Assembly (NCBI RefSeq): GCF_014191255.1
Contig: NZ_JACHWH010000001.1
Location: 2,418,001-2,482,000 of the forward strand
Length of the DNA: 64,000 nt
Reading direction: 5' to 3'
Source of the DNA: Amycolatopsis bartoniae
GTDB lineage: Bacteria; Actinomycetota; Actinomycetes; Mycobacteriales; Pseudonocardiaceae
In this document: one piece after another, positions 17,035 to 25,824 of the stretch
Layout of the letters: each line of letters begins with the position of its first letter
Numbering within the stretch: the stretch's first letter is position 1
The notes under the pieces: generated by a model
What the model was told of the DNA's origin: nothing
What the model saw: only the letters and a program-made list of their open reading frames with translations
Databases searched by the model: none
Made by a program: the position numbers and the translations under genes

Positions 17035-17202
17035 CTAGAGCACGTGGCCGTCGAGGTTGTCCTCGGCAGCCTGGGGGTGCCCGATGCGTTCGGTGCGCGT
17101 CTCCTCGTCGAGGAGTGCGGGCACCGGGGTCAGCTGCTGGGTCATGTCGTCCAGCAGCCTCGCGGCCTCCGCCACGCCGGACGGGTCCCTCGGGTCGATC
17201 AT
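17035..17202 (-). CDS. Small hypothetical protein
   Basis: 55 aa from the ATG at 17202, preceded by AGGAGAGGG. The protein is acidic and polar: it begins MIDPRDPSGVAEAARLLDDM and ends DNLDGHVL. There is no membrane segment. A longer in-frame start at 17256 lacks a good ribosome-binding site. No family is recognised. Confidence 0.45.
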   Translation of the reverse strand: MIDPRDPSGVAEAARLLDDMTQQLTPVPALLDEETRTERIGHPQAAEDNLDGHVL

Positions 17203-17310
17203 GTGCCGCCCTCTCCTGCTTCTGCGGTGCCACCATCTTGCCGTGGTCGAGATCACGACTCAACGCCAGGTTGCCCTGAGATACCGGGTAGTCGGTGAAC
17301 GAGGAACGAA

Positions 17311-17343
17311 AGGGCCGCGCCCCCACGAGGAGAGCGCGGCCCT
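17311..17343 (-). terminator. Terminator of the MHS transporter gene
   Basis: AGGGCCGCGC (17311-17320) pairs with GCGCGGCCCT (17334-17343). On the minus strand TTTCGTTCC follows. Confidence 0.75.
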
Positions 17344-17355
17344 GTTCCGGAACCC

Positions 17356-18711
17356 TCAGGCGGTGCGCAGCCCGTCCGCCGGAGCGGACTGCACCTCGAT
17401 GCGGGCCATCGGCACGCGGGCGGTCTCCGGGATCCGCATGATCGGCACGAGCGCGATCGCGGCGGCGATCATCAGGTAGAACGCCGGCCAGTCCTCGTTG
17501 CCGGTGCCGTGGATCAGCGCCGTGACGATGACACCGCACGTGCCGCCGAAGAGCGACGTGGACACGTTGTAACCGATGGCGAACGAACCGTAGCGAACGC
17601 GCGTCGGGAACATCGCCGGGAACGTCGAGCCGATCACCGCGAGCATCAGCACCAGCAGCAGCGCGACGATGCCGAAGCCGACCACCAGCAGCGCCGTGCT
17701 GCCGCTCTGCATCAGCTTGATCGACGGGTAGCTCAGCACGATGTACCCGATGGCCGCGGTGAGCAGCAGCGGTTTCCGGCCGATCCGGTCGGACAACGCG
17801 CCCAGCGGGGCGATCAGCGCCATCTGCACCAGCTCCACGCAGATGATGATCACCGTCGACGTGTTGTCGTTGATCTTCAACGTGTCGGTGAAGTACGTCG
17901 GCATCGTGGTCAGCAGCATGTAGTCCGCGATGTTCAGCAGCAGCACGATGCCGATGAGGTTGAGGATCATCCGCCAGTTGCGGGTCAGGGTCTCCCTCAG
18001 CGGCGCCTTCTCGGCCTTCTCGCCCGCCTTCTCCAGCCGGCGGAACTCCGGCGTGTCCTCCAGCTTCGTGCGCAGGTAGAGCCCCACCAGGCCGAGCGGC
18101 AGCGCGACGAAGAACGGGATTCGCCACGCCCAGCTCGACACCTGTTCCGAGGTGAACGACAGCGTCACGGCGAGCACCACGATGTTGCCGAGCACGTACC
18201 CGGACAGCGTGCCGAACTCCAGGAAGCTGCCGAAGAAACCCCGGCGCCTGGTGGGCGCGTACTCGGCGATGAACGTCGCCGCGCCGCCGTACTCACCGCC
18301 CGTCGAGAAGCCCTGGATCAGGCGGAGCAGCAGCACCAGGATCGGGGCCCCGATGCCGATCGCGTAACCGCCCGCGTAGGTGGGCAGGCAGCCGACCAGG
18401 AAGGTGCAGCCGGACATCAGCAGGATCGTGATGGCCAGCACCTTCTGGCGGCCGATCTTGTCTCCCAGTGGGCCGAAGAACGCGCCACCGAAAGGTCGCA
18501 CCACGAAGCCGATCGCGACCAGTGCGAGCGACTTCAGTACCGCGTTGCCCTCGCCGGGAAAGAAAACGGTGCCGATGGCCGTGGCAATGGCGCCCGACGT
18601 GAACACACCGTAGTCGTACCATTCCGTGGCGTTACCCATCGCGGACGCGATTACGGCCCGTCTGACGGTTCTCTGGTCGATTTCCGATTGCTGAGTCGCC
18701 GTTTCCGCCAT
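17356..18711 (-). CDS. MFS metabolite:H+ symporter (MHS/ProP-like)
   Basis: 451 aa from the ATG at 18711, chosen because GAGGAGG lies just upstream; an upstream in-frame start exists at 18753. The N-terminus has MGNATEWYDYGVF, diagnostic of the metabolite:H+ symporter family. Twelve hydrophobic segments follow, with the loop 2-3 motif GPLGDKIGRQK and the repeat-half motif GALSDRIGRKP. Members import proline, betaine, dicarboxylates or similar solutes. No catabolic genes are linked, so the substrate is open. It ends at a hairpin terminator and appears monocistronic. Confidence 0.9.
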   Translation of the reverse strand: MAETATQQSEIDQRTVRRAVIASAMGNATEWYDYGVFTSGAIATAIGTVFFPGEGNAVLKSLALVAIGFVVRPFGGAFFGPLGDKIGRQKVLAITILLMSGCTFLVGCLPTYAGGYAIGIGAPILVLLLRLIQGFSTGGEYGGAATFIAEYAPTRRRGFFGSFLEFGTLSGYVLGNIVVLAVTLSFTSEQVSSWAWRIPFFVALPLGLVGLYLRTKLEDTPEFRRLEKAGEKAEKAPLRETLTRNWRMILNLIGIVLLLNIADYMLLTTMPTYFTDTLKINDNTSTVIIICVELVQMALIAPLGALSDRIGRKPLLLTAAIGYIVLSYPSIKLMQSGSTALLVVGFGIVALLLVLMLAVIGSTFPAMFPTRVRYGSFAIGYNVSTSLFGGTCGVIVTALIHGTGNEDWPAFYLMIAAAIALVPIMRIPETARVPMARIEVQSAPADGLRTA

Positions 18712-18860
18712 GCGCCCCGACCTCCTCATCAGCAGTTCCGTACCAGCGGTCAAGGTTGCGACCTTAGTGGCATCCTCGTGTCAGGTAGTGATTTTCGCGC
18801 GTCTCGTGGTCCTTGTCTCTTCGAGCGCGGGTTCGCGGGGAAAATCCCGGTGCGGCGAGC

Positions 18861-18866
18861 TACTTT
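18861..18866 (+). promoter_or_regulatory. Putative -10 box (TACTTT) of leaderless thioesterase gene
   Basis: TACTTT, six bases, then the ATG at 18873. No clear ribosome-binding site is present, which fits a leaderless start. Confidence 0.5.
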
Positions 18867-18872
18867 GGTCGG

Positions 18873-19436
18873 ATGAGCGAGGCACGCAGGTCCACCCCCT
18901 GGCCGCCCGTCGAGACCGAGGCGCCGGCCCCGCACCCCGACGCGCCCCCGCCCGGCACGAAGCTCGACATGCACTACGACCAGTGCTTCGGCTGCGGCGA
19001 GGTGGAAGGCGGGCTGCACATGCGGTCCACCATGGGCGAGCACGCGTTGGTCCACTCGCAGTTCACGGTGACCGAGGCGCACCAGGGCGCGCCCGGCCTC
19101 GCCCACGGCGGGCTGCTGGCGTGCGCTTTCGACGAGGCGCTCGGCTCGACGGTCGGCAACCTGCTGCGCCGGCCCGCGGTGACGGGCAAACTGGAGACCG
19201 ACTTCCTGCGCCCGGTGCCGGTCGGCTCCACGCTGTTCATCACGGCCAAGGTGGACGGTGTGGCCGGACGCAAGCTGTACGCGAGCGCCGAAGGGCGGCT
19301 GGACGCCGAGGACGGGCCGGTGGCGTTGCGGGCCCGGGCGTTGTTCGTCGAGGTGGGGTTCGAGCACTTCACGAAGCACGGGGATCCGGACGCGATGGCG
19401 AAGTTCCGGGAGACCCAGGGGCGGATCAATCCGTAG
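18873..19436 (+). CDS. Hotdog-fold (PaaI-like) acyl-CoA thioesterase
   Basis: 187 aa from the ATG at 18873. A Pro-rich N-terminus (about 35 residues) precedes a hotdog domain with DQCFGCGEVEGGLHM and the catalytic-helix motif AHGGLLACAFDEALG, as in the 4HBT/PaaI superfamily. GKLETDFLRPVPVGSTL is the usual following strand. It would hydrolyse an acyl-CoA in the cytoplasm. It is convergent with pknG and has no metabolic neighbour, so the substrate is unknown. Confidence 0.85.
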   Translation: MSEARRSTPWPPVETEAPAPHPDAPPPGTKLDMHYDQCFGCGEVEGGLHMRSTMGEHALVHSQFTVTEAHQGAPGLAHGGLLACAFDEALGSTVGNLLRRPAVTGKLETDFLRPVPVGSTLFITAKVDGVAGRKLYASAEGRLDAEDGPVALRARALFVEVGFEHFTKHGDPDAMAKFRETQGRINP

Positions 19437-19441
19437 GAGAA

Positions 19442-19462
19442 CCCGGCGCATCGCCGGGCTTT
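19442..19462. terminator. Bidirectional terminator between thioesterase and pknG
   Basis: CCCGGCG (19442-19448) pairs with CGCCGGG (19452-19458) around a 3-base loop, followed by CTTT. It sits in the 30-bp gap between two convergent genes. Confidence 0.7.
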
Positions 19463-19466
19463 CCCG

Positions 19467-21842
19467 CTACGTCAACGTTCTCGGCCTGATGGCGTTCGCC
19501 TTGTCCACCAAGGCGATCCTGTCCTCCTGGGTGTGGGCCAGCCTTGCCAGGGCGCGGTAGCACCGTTCCAGCCCCAGCCGGATGTCGCGTTCGGACAGTG
19601 GGTGGCCCAGGATCCTTGCGCTGCTGCGGTGTTCCGGCGGGGCATTGCGCACCCACTCGAACGCCGCCTCCAGGACCTCCGCCGAGAGGCTCGTGCGGCG
19701 TTCCGCGTCCAGGGTCAGGCGTTCCAGCCTCGCACCCGCGTCGGCCAGGTCCGCCTCCGACACCGTGCTGTTGCCCGCCGCCCTGGTCTTGATCTTTATG
19801 GCCGCCACCTGGGCCGCCACGTAGTGCGTCGACGACGACGGCACCGACTCCAGCACCTCGATCGCGCTCGCCCGTGCGCCCTGCGCCAGGTACACGCGGG
19901 CCAGGCCGAAGGCCGCGCTCACGTAACTGCGGTCCGTGCGCCACACCAGCTCGTACAGCCTCGACGCCGCGAAATAGTCCCCGACGCCCTCGGCGCTCAC
20001 CGCGAGCGCCAGCTTCGGGGCGATCTCGCCGGGCAGGTCGTCGTACACGGCCTCGAAGGCGACCTGCGCGACCCGCTGACGCCCGCCCGCCAGCTCGATC
20101 AGCCCGCGATGCCAGTCGATGCGCCAGTCGTGCGGATAACCCGCCCGGATCGCCAGGTACTGCGCGGCCTGCAGCTGCCTGTTCGCCTCCGCCAGCTCGC
20201 CCAGCTCGATGCGCGCCCGGACGATCCGCAGCCGCACCTCGATCGACTCCCTCGGCGCGCCGATCAGGGCGTCGATCGCGCCCTTCGGGTCCACCGCCGT
20301 GGTCGTGGCCAGCACACCCGCCGCCGGGTCGCTGGTGTCGACCTGCGGGATCGGCAACCCGCCCACGACGTCCTCGCCCTTCGGCAGCGCCACCGGCTGC
20401 CCCGGCTCCGGCACCACGATGTCCACGCCGAACGTGTTGGTCTCCGGACCGAACACAGTGGACACTCCGGGCCGGGCTTTTCCGGTGCCTAGCGCCATGA
20501 TCTCGCGCAGCACGCCCGCCAGCTGGTCGGCCATGTCCTCGGCCGTGATGAACCGCCGGTCCGGGTCGCGGTGCGTCGCGCGCTTGAGGAACCGGTAGTA
20601 CGACCCGAAGAGCTTGAACAGCGGCACCTCGTCCGGACTCGGCAGGGTGTCCTTGTACTTCGTGGTGTACCCGTTGAACTCGAAGCTCAGCACGGCGAGC
20701 GTGCGGCCCACCGTGTACAGGTCCGACGCCACCGACGCGCCGTACGTGGCCAGCTCCGGCGCGCTGTACCCGGTGGTGAAGAACAGCGGGCTGGAGTAGT
20801 CGTCGGTGCGCCGCACCGCGCCCAGGTCGATCAGCTTGAGCTGCTCGTGCGTCTGGATCACGTTGTCGGGCTTGAGGTCGCAGTACAGCAGGTTCTGGCT
20901 GTGCAGGTAGCCGAGCGCGGGCAGGATCTCCAGGCCGTACGCGATGACCTGCGCGATCGGCAGCGGCTCCGGCCGCCCCACCCTGCGGTAGTGCGCGAGC
21001 GCGAGCTGCCGCAGCGACTGGCCGCCCACGTACTCCATCACGATGTAGCCGACGGAGTGCCCGGTCTGCGGATCCGGGTGCTGCACGAAGTTGTAGATCT
21101 TGACGATGTTCGGGTGCTCGACCTCGGCCAGGAACCGCGTCTCGTTGACCGCCGCGGCCGTCGCCGTGGCGTCGCCGGCGTCGATCAGTCCTTTGAGGAC
21201 GACCCAGCGGTCGTTGACGTTGTGGTCCTGCGCCAGGTAGATCCAGCCCAGACCGCCGTACGCCAGCGCGCCGAGCACCTCGTACTGCCCGCCGACGAGG
21301 TCGCCGTGGCGCAGCTTCGGCACGAACGAGTAGGGCGTGCCGCAGTTCGGGCACACGCCTTCGGGGCCGGCGTCACCGCGCCCGACCTTCGCCGAGCAGT
21401 TGCCGCAGTAGCGCTTCTCCTCCGACACCACCGGGTTGGTGAGCACGGCGGACGTCGGGTCGCGGTACGGCACCGGCGGCACCTCGACCAGGCCGAGACC
21501 GAGCCGGCCCCGCCGCGAGGAACGCCGTCCGGTGCGCCGCGACGTGCCGGGGAACGCACCCGAGCCCGTGCCGGGGCCGGTGCCCGGGCCGGAACCGGAA
21601 CCGGTGTGCCTGCCGCTGGACGTCTCGGGCAGCACGCTCTCGGTGCCCGGGTCCGGCAACTGCGGGCCGGTGCCGCCGGACTCCTCCACCGGCGCCGGCG
21701 GGCGGATGCTGGTGGTCGGCGCCGGCGAGGCCAGCACGCTCGTCAGCTGCGGCTGCTGCTGCGGCTGGACCGGGCGGATGAACTGGGTCGACTCGGCCGG
21801 GGATTCGTCGAGCCGGCCGGAGATGGGCTCGTGGTCGGGCAT
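19467..21842 (-). CDS. pknG: Serine/threonine-protein kinase PknG
   Basis: 791 aa, the usual PknG size. A disordered Pro/Ser/Gly-rich N-terminus (about 1-135) leads into a rubredoxin-like domain with paired CxxC motifs (YCGNCSAK, then VCPNCGTPY, about 145-171). The kinase domain (about 185-460) has LAYGGLGWIYLA, Lys in WVVLKGL, a catalytic loop YCDLKPDN that lacks the HRD Arg as in PknG, and a DLG metal motif. A C-terminal TPR domain covers about 530-780. PknG phosphorylates GarA/OdhI-type FHA proteins to set 2-oxoglutarate dehydrogenase flux. Last gene of a conserved operon with glnX and glnH, 7 bp after glnH. Confidence 0.97.
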   Translation of the reverse strand: MPDHEPISGRLDESPAESTQFIRPVQPQQQPQLTSVLASPAPTTSIRPPAPVEESGGTGPQLPDPGTESVLPETSSGRHTGSGSGPGTGPGTGSGAFPGTSRRTGRRSSRRGRLGLGLVEVPPVPYRDPTSAVLTNPVVSEEKRYCGNCSAKVGRGDAGPEGVCPNCGTPYSFVPKLRHGDLVGGQYEVLGALAYGGLGWIYLAQDHNVNDRWVVLKGLIDAGDATATAAAVNETRFLAEVEHPNIVKIYNFVQHPDPQTGHSVGYIVMEYVGGQSLRQLALAHYRRVGRPEPLPIAQVIAYGLEILPALGYLHSQNLLYCDLKPDNVIQTHEQLKLIDLGAVRRTDDYSSPLFFTTGYSAPELATYGASVASDLYTVGRTLAVLSFEFNGYTTKYKDTLPSPDEVPLFKLFGSYYRFLKRATHRDPDRRFITAEDMADQLAGVLREIMALGTGKARPGVSTVFGPETNTFGVDIVVPEPGQPVALPKGEDVVGGLPIPQVDTSDPAAGVLATTTAVDPKGAIDALIGAPRESIEVRLRIVRARIELGELAEANRQLQAAQYLAIRAGYPHDWRIDWHRGLIELAGGRQRVAQVAFEAVYDDLPGEIAPKLALAVSAEGVGDYFAASRLYELVWRTDRSYVSAAFGLARVYLAQGARASAIEVLESVPSSSTHYVAAQVAAIKIKTRAAGNSTVSEADLADAGARLERLTLDAERRTSLSAEVLEAAFEWVRNAPPEHRSSARILGHPLSERDIRLGLERCYRALARLAHTQEDRIALVDKANAIRPRTLT

Positions 21843-21849
21843 GATCCCC

Positions 21850-22809
21850 TCACTGGTACGAAACGGACGGCGGGCCGGCTGGTCCGAGCACGGGCGCGAT
21901 CCACGTGTCGTAGGTCTGCTGCCAGACCCCGTTGTGGCGGACGTTCTCCAGCACCGAGTTGACGAACCTGACCATGTCGTCCTCGCCCTTCGGGATGCCG
22001 ACGCCGTAGTTCTCCGTGGTGAACCGGTCGCCGACGACCTCCAGGTTCGGGTCCTGCTTGGCCATGCCGGCGAGGATCACGTCGTCGGTGGAGATCGCGT
22101 CGACCTGGCCCTGCTGCAACAGCACCAGGCAGTCGGACCAGTTGTTCACCGACACCGGGGTCGGTTTCGCCGGCGCGTCCTGGATCGCGGCCAGCGAGGT
22201 GGAGCTGCGGGTGGCACACACCTTCCTGCCGCCGAGGTCGGACATGCCCGTGATGCCGGAGTTGCGGGCGGCGAGCACGCGCTGGCCCGCCTGGTAGTAG
22301 GTGGCCGAGAAGTCGACGTCCTTCAGCCGCGCGCACGTGATGCTGTAGGTGCGCACGACGATGTCGACCTTGTGGTCGCGCAGCACGCTCTCCCGCTGGG
22401 ACGACGGGATCGCCGTCCACTGCACGTGCCCCTCCCACGAGCCGAAGATCGCCGACGCGATCTGCTTGACCATGTCGATGTCGAAGCCCTCTAGGTTGCC
22501 GTTGGCGGGGTTGAGGAACCCGAACAGGAACGTGGTCTGGTCCACACCGGCGATCAGCCTGCCGCGCGAGCGGATGGCGGCCATCGTCGAGCCGGACGGG
22601 ATGCCCGAGCTCGGCGAGAGGCTGCGCGTGTCGCAGTTGGCCGCGCTGGACCCCGCGGCCGCCGGGTCCGCGCCGCCGACGTTCGCCGGCAGCGGTGGCT
22701 GCACGGCACCCACCGGGGCGGGGTCGACGGGCGTGCCCGCGCTGCCGCAGCCCGCGGCCAGCAACGCGACCGCCGCGCACAGGGCGGCGAGCGTCTTCCT
22801 CTTGGTCAC
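21850..22809 (-). CDS. glnH: Amino-acid-binding lipoprotein GlnH
   Basis: 319 aa. A signal peptide ends in a lipobox near LLAAGC (Cys about 21). A type III solute-binding domain follows with IRSRGRLIAGVDQTTFLFGF and GFDIDMVKQIASAIFG. In mycobacteria the homologous protein binds Asp/Glu/Gln outside the membrane and signals through GlnX to PknG. There is no ABC permease or ATPase in the operon, which supports a sensing role. Its GTG start overlaps the glnX stop by four bases. Confidence 0.93.
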   Translation of the reverse strand: MTKRKTLAALCAAVALLAAGCGSAGTPVDPAPVGAVQPPLPANVGGADPAAAGSSAANCDTRSLSPSSGIPSGSTMAAIRSRGRLIAGVDQTTFLFGFLNPANGNLEGFDIDMVKQIASAIFGSWEGHVQWTAIPSSQRESVLRDHKVDIVVRTYSITCARLKDVDFSATYYQAGQRVLAARNSGITGMSDLGGRKVCATRSSTSLAAIQDAPAKPTPVSVNNWSDCLVLLQQGQVDAISTDDVILAGMAKQDPNLEVVGDRFTTENYGVGIPKGEDDMVRFVNSVLENVRHNGVWQQTYDTWIAPVLGPAGPPSVSYQ

Positions 22810-24194
22810 CGGTACTCCCTCAGCCGATCGCGGATCCCGATCGTCACACCCGCGGCCGCGACCACGGACAGCACCGCCACGCCGGGCGCCAGCAGGGTCA
22901 GCGCCCGGTCGGCGCCCCGCGTGTCGTCCAGGAAGTTCTGGCGGGCCGCGTCGATGGCCGTGACCAGTGCCTGGTCGAGCTTGCCGAACGCGGTGGCGGC
23001 GCTGTCCGCCGCGCTCGTGTCGACGGCCTTGCGCACCGCGTCGGTGTAGTCGCCGCTGTCGTCCTGCGCGCGGATGTCCTTGTGCGCGGTCAGCCAGGTG
23101 TTCGCACTGGTCAGCGCGGTGTTCACCTGCTGGGCGGCCGGGCCGGTCAACAGGCCCTGCGCCTCCTTGAGCATTCCGGTGAACATGGGGGCGAGGTGCT
23201 CGTAGTCCTGCTGGTAGGCGGTGCCGTCACCGCGCGCGACGAGCGTCATCATCTCGTCCGCGCGGGCCTGCACCGCGGCGGTGCGCGCGTGGACCAGGAC
23301 GTCGGCGGGGTGGCTGCCGTCCTCGCGGCCGCTGCCGACGAGCACGCTCTGCACGATCAGCGCGACCAGCCCCCACAGCAGGACGAGCACCATCGCGCCG
23401 GACGCGACGACCAGCCCGATGTTGAGCAGCCGGTTGGTCCGCCGCGTGAGGTACACCTGGGTGGCGACGAGCGCGCCGAGCACCGCGAGCAGCAGGATCG
23501 TGCTGAACCACGGGAAGCCGGCGGCGTCGTCCTGCTCCGCGTTCAGCCGGGCGGTGTCGATGTTGTAGAGGTCCGCGGCGGCGGGCAGGATCGTCGTGCG
23601 CATGAGGTTCGACGCCTCACGTAGGTAGGACGCGCCGACCGGGAAGCCCTGCAGGTTGTTCGCCCGCGCCCGCTCGATGACTCCGGTGTAGACGGGCAGG
23701 TTGCGGCTGATCACGTCCACCTTGCCGGTGGCGTCCGCGACGCCCTCGGCGTCCGAAGCGGCCTTGGCGAGCGCGGCTCCGGCGCGGGCGATGTCCAGGT
23801 CGTACCTGTTGCGCAGCTCGGCCGGTTCGGCGCCGATCACGAGGAACGCGTTGGCCGACGTGGCGTCCGCGTCGGACAGCGAGCGGTACACCTCCTGCGA
23901 CGCGGCCGTCAGCGGCTCGCGGTGGTCGATCAGGTCATTGATCGTGTCCTTCTTGCCCAGCGCGGCGAACGTGCCGACGAGCCCGAAGACCAGGACCAGC
24001 ACCACCAGCCCCACGCCGATCACGGTGAGCCGCCCCGGGCTGGTGCGCACGGAGCGCATCAGCCCGCGCGCGGCGGCGACGGGCAGGTCGAGCAGTCCGG
24101 CGAAGCCGCCGCGTTCGGCCGACGGCGATCCGGGCGCGGGAGGTTCCGGTACGGGCCCGCTCGGCGCCCCCGGCCGCACCGCGGTACTCGTCAT
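22806..24194 (-). CDS. glnX: Membrane sensor GlnX of the GlnH-GlnX-PknG pathway
   Basis: 462 aa from the ATG at 24194, with GAGGGG upstream. A Pro-rich cytoplasmic N-terminus, a membrane helix near residue 70 (VIGVGLVVLVLVFGLVG), an extracytoplasmic helical sensor region, two central helices (about 245-310), a second helical sensor region and a last membrane helix near 435-455 ending in a short basic tail. The topology matches mycobacterial GlnX, which passes GlnH ligand occupancy to PknG. It is the first gene of the glnX-glnH-pknG operon, and all junctions are overlapping or tight. Confidence 0.93.
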   Translation of the reverse strand: MTSTAVRPGAPSGPVPEPPAPGSPSAERGGFAGLLDLPVAAARGLMRSVRTSPGRLTVIGVGLVVLVLVFGLVGTFAALGKKDTINDLIDHREPLTAASQEVYRSLSDADATSANAFLVIGAEPAELRNRYDLDIARAGAALAKAASDAEGVADATGKVDVISRNLPVYTGVIERARANNLQGFPVGASYLREASNLMRTTILPAAADLYNIDTARLNAEQDDAAGFPWFSTILLLAVLGALVATQVYLTRRTNRLLNIGLVVASGAMVLVLLWGLVALIVQSVLVGSGREDGSHPADVLVHARTAAVQARADEMMTLVARGDGTAYQQDYEHLAPMFTGMLKEAQGLLTGPAAQQVNTALTSANTWLTAHKDIRAQDDSGDYTDAVRKAVDTSAADSAATAFGKLDQALVTAIDAARQNFLDDTRGADRALTLLAPGVAVLSVVAAAGVTIGIRDRLREYR

Positions 24195-24362
24195 CAAAAT
24201 CCACCCCTCGCCCGGTGACCCACGCGCATGAAGGTATCCGAGTGGCCGAAGCGTCCACCATCGAGTCCGGGCGGCGCCCGGGATTTCCGCCGACGTTATG
24301 GGAACGTGTCTTGGCGTTGGCCTCGGCGAGCCGGAAGCACCCGGATGACACGGGCACAAAGA

Positions 24363-24391
24363 AGCCCCCGCCTCGCGAGGAGGCGGGGGCT
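24363..24391 (-). terminator. Terminator of the second cold-shock gene
   Basis: A perfect 12-bp stem (AGCCCCCGCCTC at 24363-24374 with 24380-24391) and a 5-base loop. On the minus strand TCTTTGT follows. It also separates the gene from glnX. Confidence 0.85.
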
Positions 24392-24407
24392 CACTTCGAA
24401 GCCTGTG

Positions 24408-24611
24408 TCAGATGAGGCTGACCGAGGTGGCCTGCGGGCCCTTCTGGCCCTGGCCGATCTCGAACTCGACGCGCGCGTTCTCCTCGAGGCTACGGAAACC
24501 GTTGCCCTGGATCTCCGAGTAGTGCACGAACACGTCGCCGCCACCGTTGTCGGGGGTGATGAAGCCGAACCCCTTCTCGGAGTTGAACCACTTCACAGTG
24601 CCCTGAACCAT
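24408..24611 (-). CDS. cspA: CspA-family cold-shock protein (second copy)
   Basis: 67 aa from the ATG at 24611, which has GGAG about eight bases upstream and an unusual A/T-rich spacer (AAATTTTTT). RNP1 ([15 protein letters not shown]) and RNP2 (DVFVHYSEI) are intact. It differs from the copy at 15185 mainly in the middle and C-terminus. The leader region contains a perfect hairpin, AGCACCG-CTG-CGGTGCT (24644-24660). The gene lies 160 bp downstream of a fatty-acid desaturase on the same strand, which suggests a cold-response neighbourhood. Confidence 0.95.
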   Translation of the reverse strand: MVQGTVKWFNSEKGFGFITPDNGGGDVFVHYSEIQGNGFRSLEENARVEFEIGQGQKGPQATSVSLI

Positions 24612-24643
24612 AAAAAATTTCTCCAAATACAGCAAACAAGCGA

Positions 24644-24660
24644 AGCACCGCTGCGGTGCT
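24644..24660. promoter_or_regulatory. Leader hairpin of the second cold-shock gene
   Basis: A 7-bp perfect stem with a CTG loop, 33 bases before the start codon, in a comparatively AT-rich leader (24612-24771). The first cold-shock gene has a related CACC/CGCAGCGGCACC element at about 15418-15435. Confidence 0.4.
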
Positions 24661-24771
24661 CCGGGTCAATGCGAGGCGGTTTGCTCTCCCGAGAGGGAAA
24701 CCACTACGCCCGCTAAGTCTTGCGAGCGTGGGCTAACACGAACACAAAAGCTTGAGACCACGACCAGTTAA

Positions 24772-25710
24772 TCACAGATCTGGCTCGAGCGCCAGTCTGT
24801 GTAGCCGCTGGGGCGTCGGCCAGCGGACCTGCGAGGCCCAGCCGAGCTTCTCGAAGATCCAAATCAGCCGTGCCGTGATGTCGATCTGCCCACGTTGGAC
24901 GCCGTGCCGGGCGCACGTCGGGTCGGCGTGGTGCAGGTTGTGCCACGCCTCCCCGAAGGAGAAGATCGCCAGCGGCCAGAAGTTCGCCGCCTTGTCGCGA
25001 CTGGCGAACGGTCGTTCGCCGATCATGTGGCAGATCGAGTTGACCGACCACGTCACGTGGTGCAGCAGCGCGACCCGGACGAAACCGGCCCAGAAGAAGG
25101 CAGTGAACCCACCCCACACCGACCAGGTGATGAGGCCGCCCGCGATCGCCGGCAGCAGGAACGTCGCGGCCACCCAGACGGGGAACAGCCGATCGACCGT
25201 TCGGATGTCGCGGTCGGCGAGCAGGTCGGGAGCGAACCGCTCGGCGTTGGTCACGTCCCGCTTGAACAGCCACCCCATGTGCGCGTGCCAGAAGCCCTTC
25301 GCCAGCGCGCTCGCTCCGGTGCCGAACAGCCAAGGTGAGTGCGGGTCGCCCGCCCGGTCGGAGAACGCGTGGTGCCGCCGGTGGTCGGCGACCCACGTGA
25401 TGGCGGGGCCCTGCGCGGACAGGTTGCCCGCGATGGCCAGAGCGATCCGCAGTGGACGCCGCGCCTTGAACGAGCCGTGCGTGAAGTGGCGGTGGTACCC
25501 GGCGGTCACGCCGAGCCCGGACACCACGAAGAAGAACGCCCCGAGGCCGATGTCGAGCCAGCTCAGCCCCCAGCCCCAGGCGAACGGCACCGCCGCGGCC
25601 AGTGCGACCAGCGGCAGCAGGACGAACACCGTCACCAGGACGTGCTCGGGCATCGAGCGCAAGCCGGAAAGGATGGGTTTCGGTTTACGGACAGGGGTTT
25701 CCGTCACCAT
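24772..25710 (-). CDS. Acyl-CoA delta-9 (stearoyl-CoA-type) fatty acid desaturase
   Basis: 312 aa. The three His boxes of the membrane di-iron desaturases are intact: HRHFTH (about 73-78), HRRHH (about 111-115) and HNLHH (about 256-260), plus the extra His in NSICH. Four hydrophobic segments are arranged in two pairs. It introduces a cis double bond into membrane acyl chains using O2 and an electron donor, and so controls membrane fluidity. No ferredoxin or reductase is linked. The sequence around the start (25690-25790) is clearly lower in G+C than its surroundings. The location beside a cold-shock gene fits low-temperature adaptation (inference). Confidence 0.92.
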   Translation of the reverse strand: MVTETPVRKPKPILSGLRSMPEHVLVTVFVLLPLVALAAAVPFAWGWGLSWLDIGLGAFFFVVSGLGVTAGYHRHFTHGSFKARRPLRIALAIAGNLSAQGPAITWVADHRRHHAFSDRAGDPHSPWLFGTGASALAKGFWHAHMGWLFKRDVTNAERFAPDLLADRDIRTVDRLFPVWVAATFLLPAIAGGLITWSVWGGFTAFFWAGFVRVALLHHVTWSVNSICHMIGERPFASRDKAANFWPLAIFSFGEAWHNLHHADPTCARHGVQRGQIDITARLIWIFEKLGWASQVRWPTPQRLHRLALEPDL

Positions 25711-25824
25711 ACAGCAATACCAATTTCAGAATTCGAGGAATACCAAGGAATTCCGACGGTACGCGAGTTCACGGCAAAACGCGAGGGAGCGGCGGGGCCG
25801 GCACACACGGATCCCACAACCGGG

